The notes under the pieces: model-generated
What the model was told of the DNA's origin: nothing
Databases searched by the model: none
The model's input: the letters and a program-made list of their open reading frames with translations, nothing else
Translations under genes and position numbers: made by a program
Part shown: positions 1-8,888 of the stretch, in pieces
How the letters are laid out: each line of letters begins with the position of its first letter
Position numbering within the stretch: the stretch's first letter is position 1
Assembly: GCA_964429355.1 (NCBI GenBank)
Contig: CAYSCH010000097.1
Coordinates: 1 to 25,731, forward strand
Direction of reading: 5' to 3'
Origin: JAAYAY01 sp964429355
Lineage (GTDB): Bacteria > Planctomycetota > Planctomycetia > Pirellulales > Thermoguttaceae
DNA: 25,731 bases

Positions 1-476
1 AATCCGAGCTGGCAATCAGTACAATCACCTGGTCGATACGTGTGTACAGGATCTGCGCCGATTGTCCCCCGGGCCATTTCCGCCCATCCCACCAACATTC
101 CCTCCTGAGTCCCCAACCCCGGATTATTCGGGTGACACACTCAGAGCGAGGCGATGGGCGCGGCAAGCACCGGCGCTACGCGTTCGCTTTCCAGGCAACT
201 TACGCGAGAATGCATACCGCCTCCAAGGTACAACGCACGAAGTGCATCCGCTGCCATCACTTACGCGAGTGACTCCTCGGCTCGTGAATAATCCGGGCTG
301 GATCGCTCTGACCCTCTATGCAAATAATGACAACCATGAAAACAACCTCCCCGGCAAACTGGCGAAATCTCCTCCCCCGAGAGGCCCCTGTCCAGCCTCG
401 TGATTCCGGCAGAATCGATCACTCGTTGACCAACCCGTCCTGCCGGAGCGGCCGGCCCCGGATTTGGCAGAATCGC
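1..476. other. Upstream region without a supported gene
   Basis: No convincing coding sequence was seen here. Short open frames exist on both strands but show no recognisable motif. The 12-mer at 1-12 recurs with one mismatch at 291-302, and CTTACGCGAG occurs near 200 and 260; both may be chance. The right-hand end contains the first copy of a 32-33 bp direct repeat described separately. The frame of the downstream hydrolase is open back to an ATG at 318, but coding before 477 is doubtful. Confidence 0.4.
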
Positions 477-498
477 TTGCTCGTTGACCAACTCCGTC
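408..498. repeat. Two direct copies of a 32-33 bp sequence near the start of the glycoside hydrolase
   Basis: Copy 1 spans 408-439 and copy 2 spans 466-498. Both begin GGCAGAATCG and share the block CTCGTTGACCAAC, with a few substitutions and one indel. The offset is 58 bp, not a multiple of three, so the similarity exists in DNA and not in the protein read through it. That points to a regulatory or recent-duplication origin rather than a protein repeat. The GGCAGAAT octamer also occurs at 5454-5461, in the -10 region of another candidate promoter. Confidence 0.6.
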
Positions 499-2717
499 GC
501 GCCACGGCGATCGCTCTCCTCCTGACCCTTTTCGGCCAATTTGCGGCCCAGGCCCAGTCCCAACCAGCCCCGCTCGCCCCGCTGGCCGATTCCTTCCACT
601 CTCCCCCCGCCGAATTTCGTCCCCTCATCATCACCCATTCCATGCCCCTGAGCCGCGGTGACGCCCTCCAGTGGCTCCAGGCCCGTCGCGCCGGCGGGGC
701 CGTCCTCGACGTGGGAATCGCCCCCGGATCGAAGGACATCGGCGAGGAACCCTGGAACAACCCCACCTACCTCGACGACCCCGCCCAGTTCGCCAGACTG
801 CGCGACGTCGTAACTCGAATCAAGCAGCAAGAGGGGCGAGTCTGGCTCTACGACGAACTCGGCTACCCCAGCGCCTGTGCCGGTGGCCGCGTCCTCCAGG
901 ATCACCCCGAGTTCCAGGTCGAAGTCGTCGGTTGCCTCGCAACGGTCGTGCCCGCCGGCCAGTCCGCCGAAATCGCGCCCAATCTGGGGCCCGTGGTCGC
1001 CTGCTGCGCCCTGCCGCTTCGCGCCGGCGCCCTCGACCTCGAAGCAGCCGTCGATCTGACCGCCAAGGCCCAAGCCGGCAAGTTCCAGTGGCAGGCGCCC
1101 GCCGACAGCCCGTGGACGGTGTGCCTCTTCGAGCGATTCCAACCCGATACCTGGCGCCGCCACAACATCCCCCGCCGCAACGTCAACATACTCGACCGCC
1201 GCGCCGTGGCACGGTTCATCGAACTGACCCACACCCGCTATGCCGCCGAACTGGACACGCAACTGGCCCAGGTCGATGCCTTCTTCACCGACGAGCCCCA
1301 GTTCGGCAGCGCCGAACACTGGAGCGGAGGCAATCCCCAGTGTGTCGCCATGATCCAGTGGTGCGACGAATTGCCCACGGCCTTTCAAGAGAAGAAGGGA
1401 TATGACCTCATCGCCGTCCTCCCCGCCCTGTTTCAGCCGGTCGGCCCGAAGACGGGCAAGTTCCGTTACGACTTCTACGACGTCCAGAGCGACCTGGTGG
1501 CCGAAAACTTTTTTGGTCAGATCCACCAGTGGTGCCGCGAGCACACCGTCGCTTCCAGCGGCCATATGCTGCTCGAAGAATCGCTCCTCTTTCACGTCAT
1601 GTTCAGCGGCAGCATGATCAAGAATTGGGCCCGCATGGACCTGCCCGGCGTCGACCTCCTCGGTGCGTCCCCCTATAAAACCATGGCCGGCTGGGAGCAG
1701 GGCCGCCTGGCCGTCCCCGAAGACTTCTCCTGCAAGATGGCGTCTTCCATCGCCCACCTGACCGGCAAGCAGGGCGTCTTTACCGAAAGCTTCGCCCTCG
1801 CACACAAGGTGCCCCTCCGCCGCGTCCTGGGCGTGGCCGCCTGGCAATTCTCCGGCGGAATTACCCACATGAGTACCTACACGATCCAGCAGGAACTCTC
1901 ACCCGACGACTATGCCCGTTTCAGTGATTTCGTCGGCCGCATGGCCGTCATGACCCGGCGCGGCCGCCATGTGGCCGACCTGGCCGTCCTCGTCCCCGAA
2001 GCGTCGATCTGGGCCTCCTTCACACCTCCCGACCTGGGCCGCTTCGAAGGCTACTTCACCCGCAACCCCGAGCCGCTCGCCATTGACCGCATCTTTCGCG
2101 ACACCTGCCACACGCTCTCCAGCCACCAGCGCGACTACGATTGCCTCAGCGAGCAGCTCCTCCAGCAAGCAACCGTCCAGAATGGCAGCCTTCTCCTGGC
2201 CGGCGAAGAGTTCCGCATCCTCGTCCTACCCGAAATGCGAACGATCAGCCCCAAGTCGCTCGAGAAGCTGCGGGCCTTTCTCGCCTCTGGCGGAAGCGTT
2301 GCCTTCGTAGGTAACCTCCCCAGTCAAAGCCCCGGCGCAGGCCACGATCCGCAGGTCACCCAGGATGTGAAATCGCTCCTGGCCGAGTACCCTGAGCGTG
2401 CAGCGCACCTTGCCGACCTTGCACAACAACCCGACCTTGTCGCCTGGCTCGCCGCTCGCGTTCCCCCCGAAATCTCCTGGAAAGGCCCTGGCACAATCCG
2501 CCTCCTCCGCCGTCAGGAACCTGGCCGCGAGATCCTCCTCCTGGCCAATCCCGGCAGCGAAAATGCCGAAGGACAGCTAACCTCACCCGCCGCCGGCCAG
2601 GCCTCCCTCTGGAATCCCGAGACGGGCGAAGTTCAACCCCTCGGCCCCGTAGCCGCCGGGCAAGACGTTCCGCTCCAGATCCCCGCCGAGTCCGCGCGAT
2701 TGGTGCTGATCGAATAA
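477..2717 (+). CDS. Secreted glycoside hydrolase-like protein (GH106-like, putative)
   Basis: Probably an exported enzyme acting on polysaccharide side chains. From the TTG at 477 the protein is 746 aa and opens with a signal peptide: a short LVDQLRR n-region, then ATAIALLLTLFGQFAAQA. The open frame extends to an ATG at 318, which would bury this segment about 60 residues in, and a frame-discordant DNA repeat lies in the extension; I therefore prefer 477, although no ribosome site is obvious. Segments such as WLYDELGYPSACAGG, FFTDEPQFG and the later GVFTESFA and GGITHMSTY resemble TIM-barrel enzymes of the GH106 alpha-L-rhamnosidase type, from memory. Catalytic residues cannot be assigned. 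The C-terminal part (ADLAVLVPEASIW onward) looks like accessory beta domains. It converges on the esterase gene, 48 bp away. The hydrolase class is likely; the family is tentative. Confidence 0.65.
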   Translation: MLVDQLRRATAIALLLTLFGQFAAQAQSQPAPLAPLADSFHSPPAEFRPLIITHSMPLSRGDALQWLQARRAGGAVLDVGIAPGSKDIGEEPWNNPTYLDDPAQFARLRDVVTRIKQQEGRVWLYDELGYPSACAGGRVLQDHPEFQVEVVGCLATVVPAGQSAEIAPNLGPVVACCALPLRAGALDLEAAVDLTAKAQAGKFQWQAPADSPWTVCLFERFQPDTWRRHNIPRRNVNILDRRAVARFIELTHTRYAAELDTQLAQVDAFFTDEPQFGSAEHWSGGNPQCVAMIQWCDELPTAFQEKKGYDLIAVLPALFQPVGPKTGKFRYDFYDVQSDLVAENFFGQIHQWCREHTVASSGHMLLEESLLFHVMFSGSMIKNWARMDLPGVDLLGASPYKTMAGWEQGRLAVPEDFSCKMASSIAHLTGKQGVFTESFALAHKVPLRRVLGVAAWQFSGGITHMSTYTIQQELSPDDYARFSDFVGRMAVMTRRGRHVADLAVLVPEASIWASFTPPDLGRFEGYFTRNPEPLAIDRIFRDTCHTLSSHQRDYDCLSEQLLQQATVQNGSLLLAGEEFRILVLPEMRTISPKSLEKLRAFLASGGSVAFVGNLPSQSPGAGHDPQVTQDVKSLLAEYPERAAHLADLAQQPDLVAWLAARVPPEISWKGPGTIRLLRRQEPGREILLLANPGSENAEGQLTSPAAGQASLWNPETGEVQPLGPVAAGQDVPLQIPAESARLVLIE

Positions 2718-2765
2718 CCGCCGGGGGTTTCAGTGACCAATCATCAACAAACTGCTGGGTCGCTC

Positions 2766-5177
2766 CTATCCTTCCACCTTCGCCCAGAACGGATGCAGCC
2801 GGTCCCCTCGCGTTCGCACATCTTCCAGCAGAATCTCCAGGTCCGGATCGACCATCCGCAGTCGCGACGGCCGATCGCGCTGGTCCGAGGCACTGCGCCC
2901 GCCCGTCTCGGCCGTCGCACCGCCGCCCAGCCGCTGTCCGTTGACCGTGATGTTCACCTGCTCCTCAAACTTGAGCATCTCCGGCGTGAGCCAGACCGTC
3001 ACGTGTCCCGCCCCGCTGGTAACATAGATCGCGTTCGCGTCGGTCACTCGCGCCTTGGTCTCCACCCAACGGCTGTTGCCCGAAGGTGGCCAATCCGATG
3101 GCAGTACCATGCTCGAGGGCGGCATTTCCGCCAACTCCACCCACCAGAAAAAGTTGTCCCACGGACGCATCGACTTCGTGGTGAACTCTTTCGGAAAGAA
3201 ATCTCGCTTGTAACGCCCCATCCAGTCGTAAATGTGCTGGATCTCGTCCGAAAAATCTTCGTGCCCCCGGCCGATATACTCCACCACCGTTGTCGGGTAG
3301 CCCCGTTTCAAATAGCGGTCCAGATCGAGTGCGTTCTGCACCATCTTGTCGCCGTCGAGCGCTCCCGAAACCACGTAGAACGGAACTAGCTCCGCGTTTT
3401 CCCAGTAGTAGGTGTTGTAGGCGTCGGTCCGGGCAACGATCGGGATCACCCCGGCCCAGAGATCCGGATGGGCCAGGCCGATGTCCCAGGCGGCGTCGCC
3501 CCCCATCGAATGCCCCGTAAGATAGACGCGGTCCGTATCCATCGAAAAACGCCGAAAAGCGTCGCGAAGCGCGTAGAGCACCGCACCGTGCTCCCGGGCC
3601 GAGAACTCGTACTTCTTCTGGTGCTCCGACGTCCATTGGGGAGCCATCACGATGTAGCCGTAGCGCGAGGCCTGCCCCGCCCGCCAGCCACCCTTCTGCC
3701 ACGCGCCCGCCCACCAGTCGACCTGCTGCTCCGGAGTCGTTCCCGCACCATTCAAGGTCACAATCACCGGATAACGCCGCAACGGATCGTATTCCGGCGG
3801 CACCTGAACCCAATAGGGAATCGGCACACTGTCGGGACCCTCCACGCTGAGCTGGAAGTATCCCGGCTTGTCGGGTGCGGCTTCCGGCAGTTCCAGCAGC
3901 GGAAGCATCTGACGGATCAGCCGGGCTACATTCACCGGGCTCCCCGCTTCCTGCGCCCGAAGCTCTTCCAGAACCCGCCCCCGGCCAAGCGCATCGGGAG
4001 TTGTCAGATACTCGCGCGCCAGACCGCGAACCTGAAGCATCGAAAGTGCCACCGGCAGATTGGCAACCGCCAGGTCGCTCCCTACAAGCCAACCGCTCAC
4101 CGCTACAGCCAGACGTTCTCCCGCCGTCAGCGTGTCGTCCTCCACCAGTCCCAGGAACGAAGTCATGCGGTCGAGGGTGTTCAGATTGAGATGATTCTGC
4201 AATTCGTCGCGCACCACGCCGATCTTCTGACGATCCGCTTCGATCTCGACCTTGGCCAGCAGCTCGTCCACCTTCTTCAGGGCCAGCTCTCGCTTTCCCA
4301 TCTCGGTATCGAACTGCGCCGTCATGTCGCTCACCTGCTGCAGGATCTCGCCGGCCACCCCCTCCGTCGGAAACGTCTTCAGTGTGCTGAACGCAAACGT
4401 GTGCTGGCCGGCGCTCCGTCGCAACTCCAGTTCCTTCAGCAGCCGGCGCGACGAAAGCTGCTTCAAGGCCTGAACGGTCGGCGCCAAACGCTCCCGCACG
4501 GCGTCGTCGTTGAACTGCTTCACGATCGCTTCCAGTTCCGCCGTAGCCGCCTCATAGCGCTCCGCCTGAACATAGAAGCTGGCGATCCGCTTCCGCTCTT
4601 CCGGATTCGATTCGTCGATCTGCCCCCGGAGGATCTTGTCGAGCATGTCGGGTGGAATCGAACTCGTGGCAATCCGCATGTCCGAAACCAGCTTGCTCTG
4701 CTCGGAGACCAGCCCCTCCAGCTTCGCGTAGGTCGGCGTCAGTTCGGAAATGCCCTGGATCAGATTGACCTGACCCTTGGGCGAATTGATCGTCAGGATC
4801 CGCCGTCCGAATTCGTCAAAAGGTGTGATGCGGACGATCGGGCCCATGCTGGCGATCGCTTGTCCGCTCTGGCGTACGTGCTGCGGAGGCAGGAATTTCT
4901 CCCGGGCCTCGCTCGGGTCTTCTTCGCGGATATCCTGGATGTGCCGCCTGCTGATGAACGTCAGTCTCAGCTCGTCGTTCACCAGCAGGATCGGACGAAC
5001 GGCTCCCGCACTCTGGCTCGGGCTTGCCAGCCGCTCCGAAAGCCCGGTGATCGGCGCAATCTTCCCGGTCAGTACCCGGCCATCTTTGAGATACACATCC
5101 GAAGATTGCGCCGTCTGGGCCAAGATCAGGCACCCCAGAACGGCGGCCACCCCCGTCCGCCAAATGGAATTTCGCAC
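2766..5177 (-). CDS. Secreted alpha/beta-hydrolase (carboxylesterase/depolymerase-like)
   Basis: A predicted exported serine esterase of 803 aa. The GTG at 5177 is preferred over the ATG at 5216 because a strong Shine-Dalgarno (GGGAGGT, complement of 5184-5190) lies 6 nt upstream, and the protein then begins with a compact signal peptide (RNSIWRTGVAAVLGCLILAQTAQS). An N-terminal segment DVYLKDGRVLTGKI is followed by a long charged, helix-rich region. The C-terminal third is the catalytic domain: YWVQVPPEYDPLRRYPVIV, the oxyanion-side LNGAG, the nucleophile elbow GHSMGG with Ser near residue 557, a candidate Asp in SGALDGDK and a candidate His in GRGHEDF. This matches phospholipase/carboxylesterase and PHB-depolymerase-like hydrolases. 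The substrate is unknown; a neighbouring carbohydrate enzyme makes deacetylation of a glycan plausible. The long N-terminal region is unusual for the fold. Confidence 0.8.
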   Translation of the reverse strand: MRNSIWRTGVAAVLGCLILAQTAQSSDVYLKDGRVLTGKIAPITGLSERLASPSQSAGAVRPILLVNDELRLTFISRRHIQDIREEDPSEAREKFLPPQHVRQSGQAIASMGPIVRITPFDEFGRRILTINSPKGQVNLIQGISELTPTYAKLEGLVSEQSKLVSDMRIATSSIPPDMLDKILRGQIDESNPEERKRIASFYVQAERYEAATAELEAIVKQFNDDAVRERLAPTVQALKQLSSRRLLKELELRRSAGQHTFAFSTLKTFPTEGVAGEILQQVSDMTAQFDTEMGKRELALKKVDELLAKVEIEADRQKIGVVRDELQNHLNLNTLDRMTSFLGLVEDDTLTAGERLAVAVSGWLVGSDLAVANLPVALSMLQVRGLAREYLTTPDALGRGRVLEELRAQEAGSPVNVARLIRQMLPLLELPEAAPDKPGYFQLSVEGPDSVPIPYWVQVPPEYDPLRRYPVIVTLNGAGTTPEQQVDWWAGAWQKGGWRAGQASRYGYIVMAPQWTSEHQKKYEFSAREHGAVLYALRDAFRRFSMDTDRVYLTGHSMGGDAAWDIGLAHPDLWAGVIPIVARTDAYNTYYWENAELVPFYVVSGALDGDKMVQNALDLDRYLKRGYPTTVVEYIGRGHEDFSDEIQHIYDWMGRYKRDFFPKEFTTKSMRPWDNFFWWVELAEMPPSSMVLPSDWPPSGNSRWVETKARVTDANAIYVTSGAGHVTVWLTPEMLKFEEQVNITVNGQRLGGGATAETGGRSASDQRDRPSRLRMVDPDLEILLEDVRTRGDRLHPFWAKVEG

Positions 5178-5183
5178 GCCGAG

Positions 5184-5190
5184 ACCTCCC
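5184..5190 (-). promoter_or_regulatory. Ribosome binding site deciding the esterase start
   Basis: On the minus strand this reads GGGAGGT, followed by 6 nt and a GTG at 5177-5175. Spacing and strength favour this start over the ATG at 5216, whose upstream sequence has no comparable motif. Confidence 0.7.
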
Positions 5191-5432
5191 AAGACCGCGC
5201 ACACTCCGAACGGCATCGAAAAAGGTCGCTACTTCCTCGATTTCGAGCCGGTTTCTTCTGATCCAAACCATGACTGGGCCATCCCTGCCCTCACCAAGAT
5301 CCATTCTCCCCTCGATTGCATCTAAGTCAATCAATAGTACCGTCTTGCGCGACTGTCCCTGCTCCCCGTGCAGCGATCGGTCAACTTGCGCCAATTATCC
5401 GGTGTATAACCAGTACCCAGCGATCTGGGGCA

Positions 5433-5461
5433 TTGACGTAAACTCTAACGATTGGCAGAAT
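5433..5461 (+). promoter_or_regulatory. Candidate sigma70-type promoter
   Basis: TTGACG at 5433-5438 (5 of 6 to consensus) and CAGAAT at 5456-5461 (4 of 6) are separated by exactly 17 bp. It points towards the small membrane protein beginning at 5579, giving a leader of about 110 nt. Confidence 0.5.
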
Positions 5462-5578
5462 TAGGGCACCCTGGGAGCAGCCGGGAAATAACTCCCCCAC
5501 TGCCGGGGCTTGTCCGAGGCCTCTTTGCCTCGCCTGAGGGCCCCATGTCGTCGAGAAGAAAGAGCTGGCAACCTGACC

Positions 5579-5842
5579 ATGGGACAAAGACTCGTACCGG
5601 CGTCCGTTATTCTAGTCCTTGTCGTCGGAGCCCTCATGTTGCCGGTGGCGATTTCTATTCTCTCAGGCCTCAGCCGGCTCCTCAGCGCCATGGGTGACTC
5701 GTCCGGTGGAATGGTCTTGAACTGGATCGCTCTGGCCGCGGGCATCCTTTGGATCCTCGATCTGGTCGGCCTGATCCTGGTTCAGGCGATCAATTCTCTC
5801 GGCAGCGAGGTCCGATCCGTCCGGCAGGATCGCGACGAGTAG
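5579..5842 (+). CDS. Small two-helix membrane protein, unknown function
   Basis: An 87-aa protein with two clear hydrophobic segments: residues about 8-28 (ASVILVLVVGALMLPVAISI) and about 46-68 (VLNWIALAAGILWILDLVGL), linked by a short polar loop and ending in a charged tail (SVRQDRDE). The ATG at 5579 was chosen over an upstream start at 5510 because the extension is Arg-rich and unlike a membrane-protein N-terminus; the purine stretch AAGAAAGAG upstream is a weak ribosome site. A promoter upstream and a hairpin/T-run downstream suggest a monocistronic transcript. I do not recognise the family. Confidence 0.6.
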   Translation: MGQRLVPASVILVLVVGALMLPVAISILSGLSRLLSAMGDSSGGMVLNWIALAAGILWILDLVGLILVQAINSLGSEVRSVRQDRDE

Positions 5843-5923
5843 TGCGACCCGCGCATCGCGCCCGCCCGAGAGACTCTTGAAGAGGCAACAGCGACGATCA
5901 CGGGGCACCGAGGACTCGTGGCC

Positions 5924-5944
5924 GGCCAATTCCATTGGCCTTTT
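5924..5944 (+). terminator. Rho-independent terminator
   Basis: A perfect 7-bp stem, GGCCAAT (5924-5930) and ATTGGCC (5934-5940), with a 3-nt loop, is followed directly by TTTT. It lies 82 nt after the small membrane protein gene and fits as its terminator. The T run is short. Confidence 0.6.
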
Positions 5945-6005
5945 GGCCTCCCCGGGTTAGTCTGAAAGAAGACGTTTCCCACTTGATCCCAGGTGAACGT
6001 GGCCA

Positions 6006-7082
6006 ATGCCCATTCGATTCCAGTGTGACCAGTGCGGTCAACATCTGAGCATTGCCCGGCGCAAGGCCGGCACGCAGGTGGACTGTCCCAGGTGCGGGCT
6101 GAACCAGAAGGTCCCTGGCGAGCCGCTCGCCGTGGAACCGATTTCCGCCGAGCCGACTGCCGCTGAAGCCATTGGGGCCGAGTCCAACGAGAGAATCGAG
6201 GAGGTGGCGGTCGAGGAAGGTCAATCAGAAATCGAGTCCGGCGCTGCGGAACCTCTGCCGACCTCCCAGGGGGAGCCTTCCGAGCCGCAGCCGCCTCCGT
6301 TTCCGAAGAACATCGACCTGTCCGATACCATCGACCTGACTCTCCCGTGGAAGCTTCCGCCCATCGCCGGGGCACCCAGTCCGTCGCCCCCTCCCGTGAC
6401 AAGGCAAGGCGATGGTCAGCCTTCCGAAACGGCCTCCCCCATCCCCATTCCTTGGGCGATCTACGCCCAAGCCCTGTTCCTTCTGATCGTTGCCGGCGGT
6501 GCGTTCCTTGCCGGCTACTACCTCGGCCACCAGGACGGTTCCCTCAAGGCCGTCGACGCTTCCCCATCCGAGCCTCACGCAGCCGCTGAAGTGGAAGTCG
6601 ATTCGGACGGTAATCCGTTCGCCGACGAAGAAGTGCTCCTGGAGGTGCGACTCCTTTGGACGCCCGGCGTCAACGAGGCGTCCGGCGACGAGGGGGCCCT
6701 GTTGGTCGCCCTCCCTCAGAAATCTATCCCTCGATCGGCCCTGCCGATTGCCGGACTGCGGTCCGGGAGTGCAGACAGTACCGAGGCTCGGGCCTCGATT
6801 GCTGCTGTCCGCGCCGCCGGCGGTACCTGCTCTCGAGCGGAGGCCGACGGTCGGATCGCTGCCGTCCTTCCACGCGAAGGGCACTACTATCTGCTGATGA
6901 TCTCGCGGCACGTGCTCCGCCCCGACGATCAGCCCATTCGCCAGACCGACCTGGTCGCCATGAAACAGTACTTCGCCGAGCCGGAAGAACTGATCGGTCA
7001 GAACAAGTACGTCTGGCGCTCGGAAGAAATCCGCGTCGGAACCCGCATCGCCGAACACGACTTCGGTTTCGACCGCCTCTGA
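6006..7082 (+). CDS. Zinc-ribbon, single-helix membrane protein, unknown function
   Basis: A 358-aa protein of a type common in planctomycetes. Residues about 7-29 form a zinc ribbon with two CxxC knuckles (CDQCG and CPRCG). An acidic, Pro/Glu-rich low-complexity stretch follows to about residue 150, then one membrane segment (YAQALFLLIVAGGAFLAGYY). The C-terminal domain, about residues 190-358, contains RHVLRPDDQPIRQTDLVAM and ends in EHDFGFDRL; I do not recognise it. AGGTGA lies 9-10 nt before the ATG. The predicted topology has a cytoplasmic N-terminal ribbon and an outside C-terminal domain, which is inference. No function can be given. Confidence 0.7.
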   Translation: MPIRFQCDQCGQHLSIARRKAGTQVDCPRCGLNQKVPGEPLAVEPISAEPTAAEAIGAESNERIEEVAVEEGQSEIESGAAEPLPTSQGEPSEPQPPPFPKNIDLSDTIDLTLPWKLPPIAGAPSPSPPPVTRQGDGQPSETASPIPIPWAIYAQALFLLIVAGGAFLAGYYLGHQDGSLKAVDASPSEPHAAAEVEVDSDGNPFADEEVLLEVRLLWTPGVNEASGDEGALLVALPQKSIPRSALPIAGLRSGSADSTEARASIAAVRAAGGTCSRAEADGRIAAVLPREGHYYLLMISRHVLRPDDQPIRQTDLVAMKQYFAEPEELIGQNKYVWRSEEIRVGTRIAEHDFGFDRL

Positions 7083-7147
7083 GAGCAGCCGGTGGAAATG
7101 ACGAAGAGCCCAGTTTTCCAGGCGTCGTCGTTCCTTTCTTCCGGCCG

Positions 7148-7157
7148 NNNNNNNNNN
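7148..7157. other. Assembly gap of 10 N
   Basis: Ten ambiguous bases interrupt the sequence between the zinc-ribbon gene and the 3' end of the SelA-like gene. Ten N is a common scaffolding placeholder, so the true distance and even the adjacency of the two sides are uncertain. Any gene following the SelA-like gene in its direction of transcription could be missing here. Confidence 0.95.
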
Positions 7158-7213
7158 GGCAGGGCATCCCGACTGGCGATCCGTTCGAGGTCCGCCCTGC
7201 CAACAAATCCGAG

Positions 7214-8659
7214 TCATCCTTGCTCCTGGCATCCTTCAGTCGGCCCCGGAGCCGACACATCAGCAGGCTGAGGCGAGACCGCCTCGATCGCCTCGACCAG
7301 CCGAACGTCATGTCGAGGAAACACACTGCGAAGATCCAGGATCACACGCCCGGCCTCAACCCTGGCGATGACCGGCGGCTTTCCCTCCCGCAAGAACCCG
7401 GCAAGCCCCTCCGCAGAAATCCCCTCCGGCTCAATCGATATGCCGCAGGTGGGCGTTTTCCAGTCCGGCCCGGCATCTCCGGCCAGCCGGGTGCTCCCTT
7501 CGACCACCTCCGCCAACCGCACGGCTCGCGTTGCCTGAATCTGGGGTGCGAGCCGTTGGGCCCGATTCTTCAGGTTATCGACCGATGTTGCCAGAAGTTG
7601 CAGCAGCGGAATTCGTTGCTTGGCTTTTTCCGGGTCATGGTAGAGATCGAGTGTGGCCGCCAATGCCGCCAGGCTGGACCCACTCATGCGGGTTGCTCGT
7701 GCCAACGGATGTTTCTGGATCCTCTCGATTAATGGGTGTCTTCCAACTAGGATGCCGCTTTGCGGACCGCCAACCAGTTTGTCGCCGCTGAACAGCACCA
7801 GGTCGGTCCCCGCCGCAATGCACTTCGAAACCAGTGTTTCGTCGGTCAGTCCGCACGAGGCCAAATCAATCAGCGAACCGTAACCCAGGCAGTGAATGAC
7901 GGGAATCCTGTGCCGATGGCCCAGTTCCACGATTTCTTTGACCGGCACGTCGACGGCGTTTCCCGCAACCTGCCCGCTGGCGGGACGTGCGAAAAACAAT
8001 GCGGCCGTCTTCTCGCCGATCGCGCCGGAATAGTCCGCCGCATAGGTCTTGTTGGCTGTGCCTACTTCTCGCACAACGACACCCGCGGCTGCCATCACCT
8101 CGGGTATACGATAGCTGCACCCGATCTCCACCATGTGGCCCCGCGAAACCACCACTTCCCGCCCCGCGGCCAGCGCCGCCAGGCTCGCCATCACGGCCCC
8201 GGCCGTGTTGTTGAGGACCAGGGCGGCTTCCGCTCCTGTCAAGTGCCGCAGGCTATCTTCCAGGGCGTGCATCCGTCTGCGGTGCTTGCCTGTCGCCAGG
8301 TCGAGTTCCACGTTCGCGTAGTCGGCCGCCACTGCCGCCATCATGTTGATGGCCTCTTCGGCCAAGGGAGCCCGGCCCAACCCAACGGGAAGCACGACCC
8401 CCGTGGCGTTGACCACCGGCCTCAGGCCCGAGGGCTCCCCCTCGGCAATCCGGCGGGCAATACGATCGGCCAGTTCCGACATGCTCGGCAGCGACCGATC
8501 GGCAGTTGCCGTTTGGAACTCCTGGCGGACTTCATCCAGAACCGCTCGGACCGAGCCGACCACGGCACTCCGGCTGATCCGGTCCACAAGTCCCTTGAGC
8601 GTTGGACTTTCCAGAAGTTCGTTGACGGAAGGAATACTGCGACGCGAATTGGCGGCCAT
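7214..8659 (-). CDS. selA: SelA-like PLP enzyme (L-seryl-tRNA(Sec) selenium transferase family)
   Basis: A 481-aa fold-type I PLP enzyme of the SelA family; SelA converts Ser-tRNA(Sec) to Sec-tRNA(Sec) with selenophosphate. Supporting motifs are NATGVVLPVGLGRAPLAEEA, the LTGAEAALVLNN segment, VSRGHMVEIGCSYRIPE, and SGDKLVGGPQSG with the PLP lysine at residue 294, close to the E. coli position. The RxxR pair is kept as RATR. Several positions differ from SelA as I remember it: DLGSGSL is CLGYGSL here, so the usual Asp is Cys, and the RALRADK block is RATRMSG. A strong Shine-Dalgarno (GGGAGGT) lies 4 nt before the ATG. No selB or tRNA(Sec) is visible nearby. It may be true SelA or a SelA-like paralogue with another substrate; the family is confident, the function is not. 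Confidence 0.8.
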   Translation of the reverse strand: MAANSRRSIPSVNELLESPTLKGLVDRISRSAVVGSVRAVLDEVRQEFQTATADRSLPSMSELADRIARRIAEGEPSGLRPVVNATGVVLPVGLGRAPLAEEAINMMAAVAADYANVELDLATGKHRRRMHALEDSLRHLTGAEAALVLNNTAGAVMASLAALAAGREVVVSRGHMVEIGCSYRIPEVMAAAGVVVREVGTANKTYAADYSGAIGEKTAALFFARPASGQVAGNAVDVPVKEIVELGHRHRIPVIHCLGYGSLIDLASCGLTDETLVSKCIAAGTDLVLFSGDKLVGGPQSGILVGRHPLIERIQKHPLARATRMSGSSLAALAATLDLYHDPEKAKQRIPLLQLLATSVDNLKNRAQRLAPQIQATRAVRLAEVVEGSTRLAGDAGPDWKTPTCGISIEPEGISAEGLAGFLREGKPPVIARVEAGRVILDLRSVFPRHDVRLVEAIEAVSPQPADVSAPGPTEGCQEQG

Positions 8660-8774
8660 AGCGACCTCCCGAAGGGTCCGGTTGGAACAAAGACTCAGAC
8701 TTTTTCATTCTCATGCCGTTATCGTGGGGCGTCAATGACACCGCTCGGGGGTGGCTGCCGGGGGCGAGCCTCAC

Positions 8775-8794
8775 TATCATAATAAGGTTGTCAA
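8775..8794. promoter_or_regulatory. AT-rich candidate promoter element between selA-like and kinase genes
   Basis: The only AT-rich patch in the divergent spacer. It holds CATAAT on the plus strand, and TTGACA and TATGAT on the minus strand. The minus-strand hexamers are too close together to form one promoter. A promoter for one or both genes is plausible, but spacing does not identify it. Confidence 0.25.
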
Positions 8795-8888
8795 CCCTCC
8801 GGCCTGCCCGCCCTGGCCCCGGGAGAACCGGACCGGAGGGCGAGTCGCCGGCACGTCTTCTTTCCGGCCAAAGGCAGCACGAGACGCG

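Larger units (their letters stand above)
5178..5578. other. Divergent intergenic region between esterase and small membrane protein
   Basis: Apart from the esterase ribosome site on the minus strand and a sigma70-like promoter on the plus strand (5433-5461), no gene was seen. Short frames here lack recognisable motifs. The centre (about 5325-5460) is more AT-rich than the flanking genes, consistent with a promoter region. Confidence 0.5.

Noticed and set aside
261..1868. 535-aa open frame on the minus strand
   Set aside because: It lies antisense to the glycoside-hydrolase-like gene, is low in recognisable motifs and rich in Gly/Ala/Val, as expected of an antisense shadow in GC-rich DNA.
3468..5261. 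597-aa open frame on the plus strand
   Set aside because: It is antisense to the esterase, whose catalytic motifs and signal peptide are clear. The plus-strand product has no recognisable motif.
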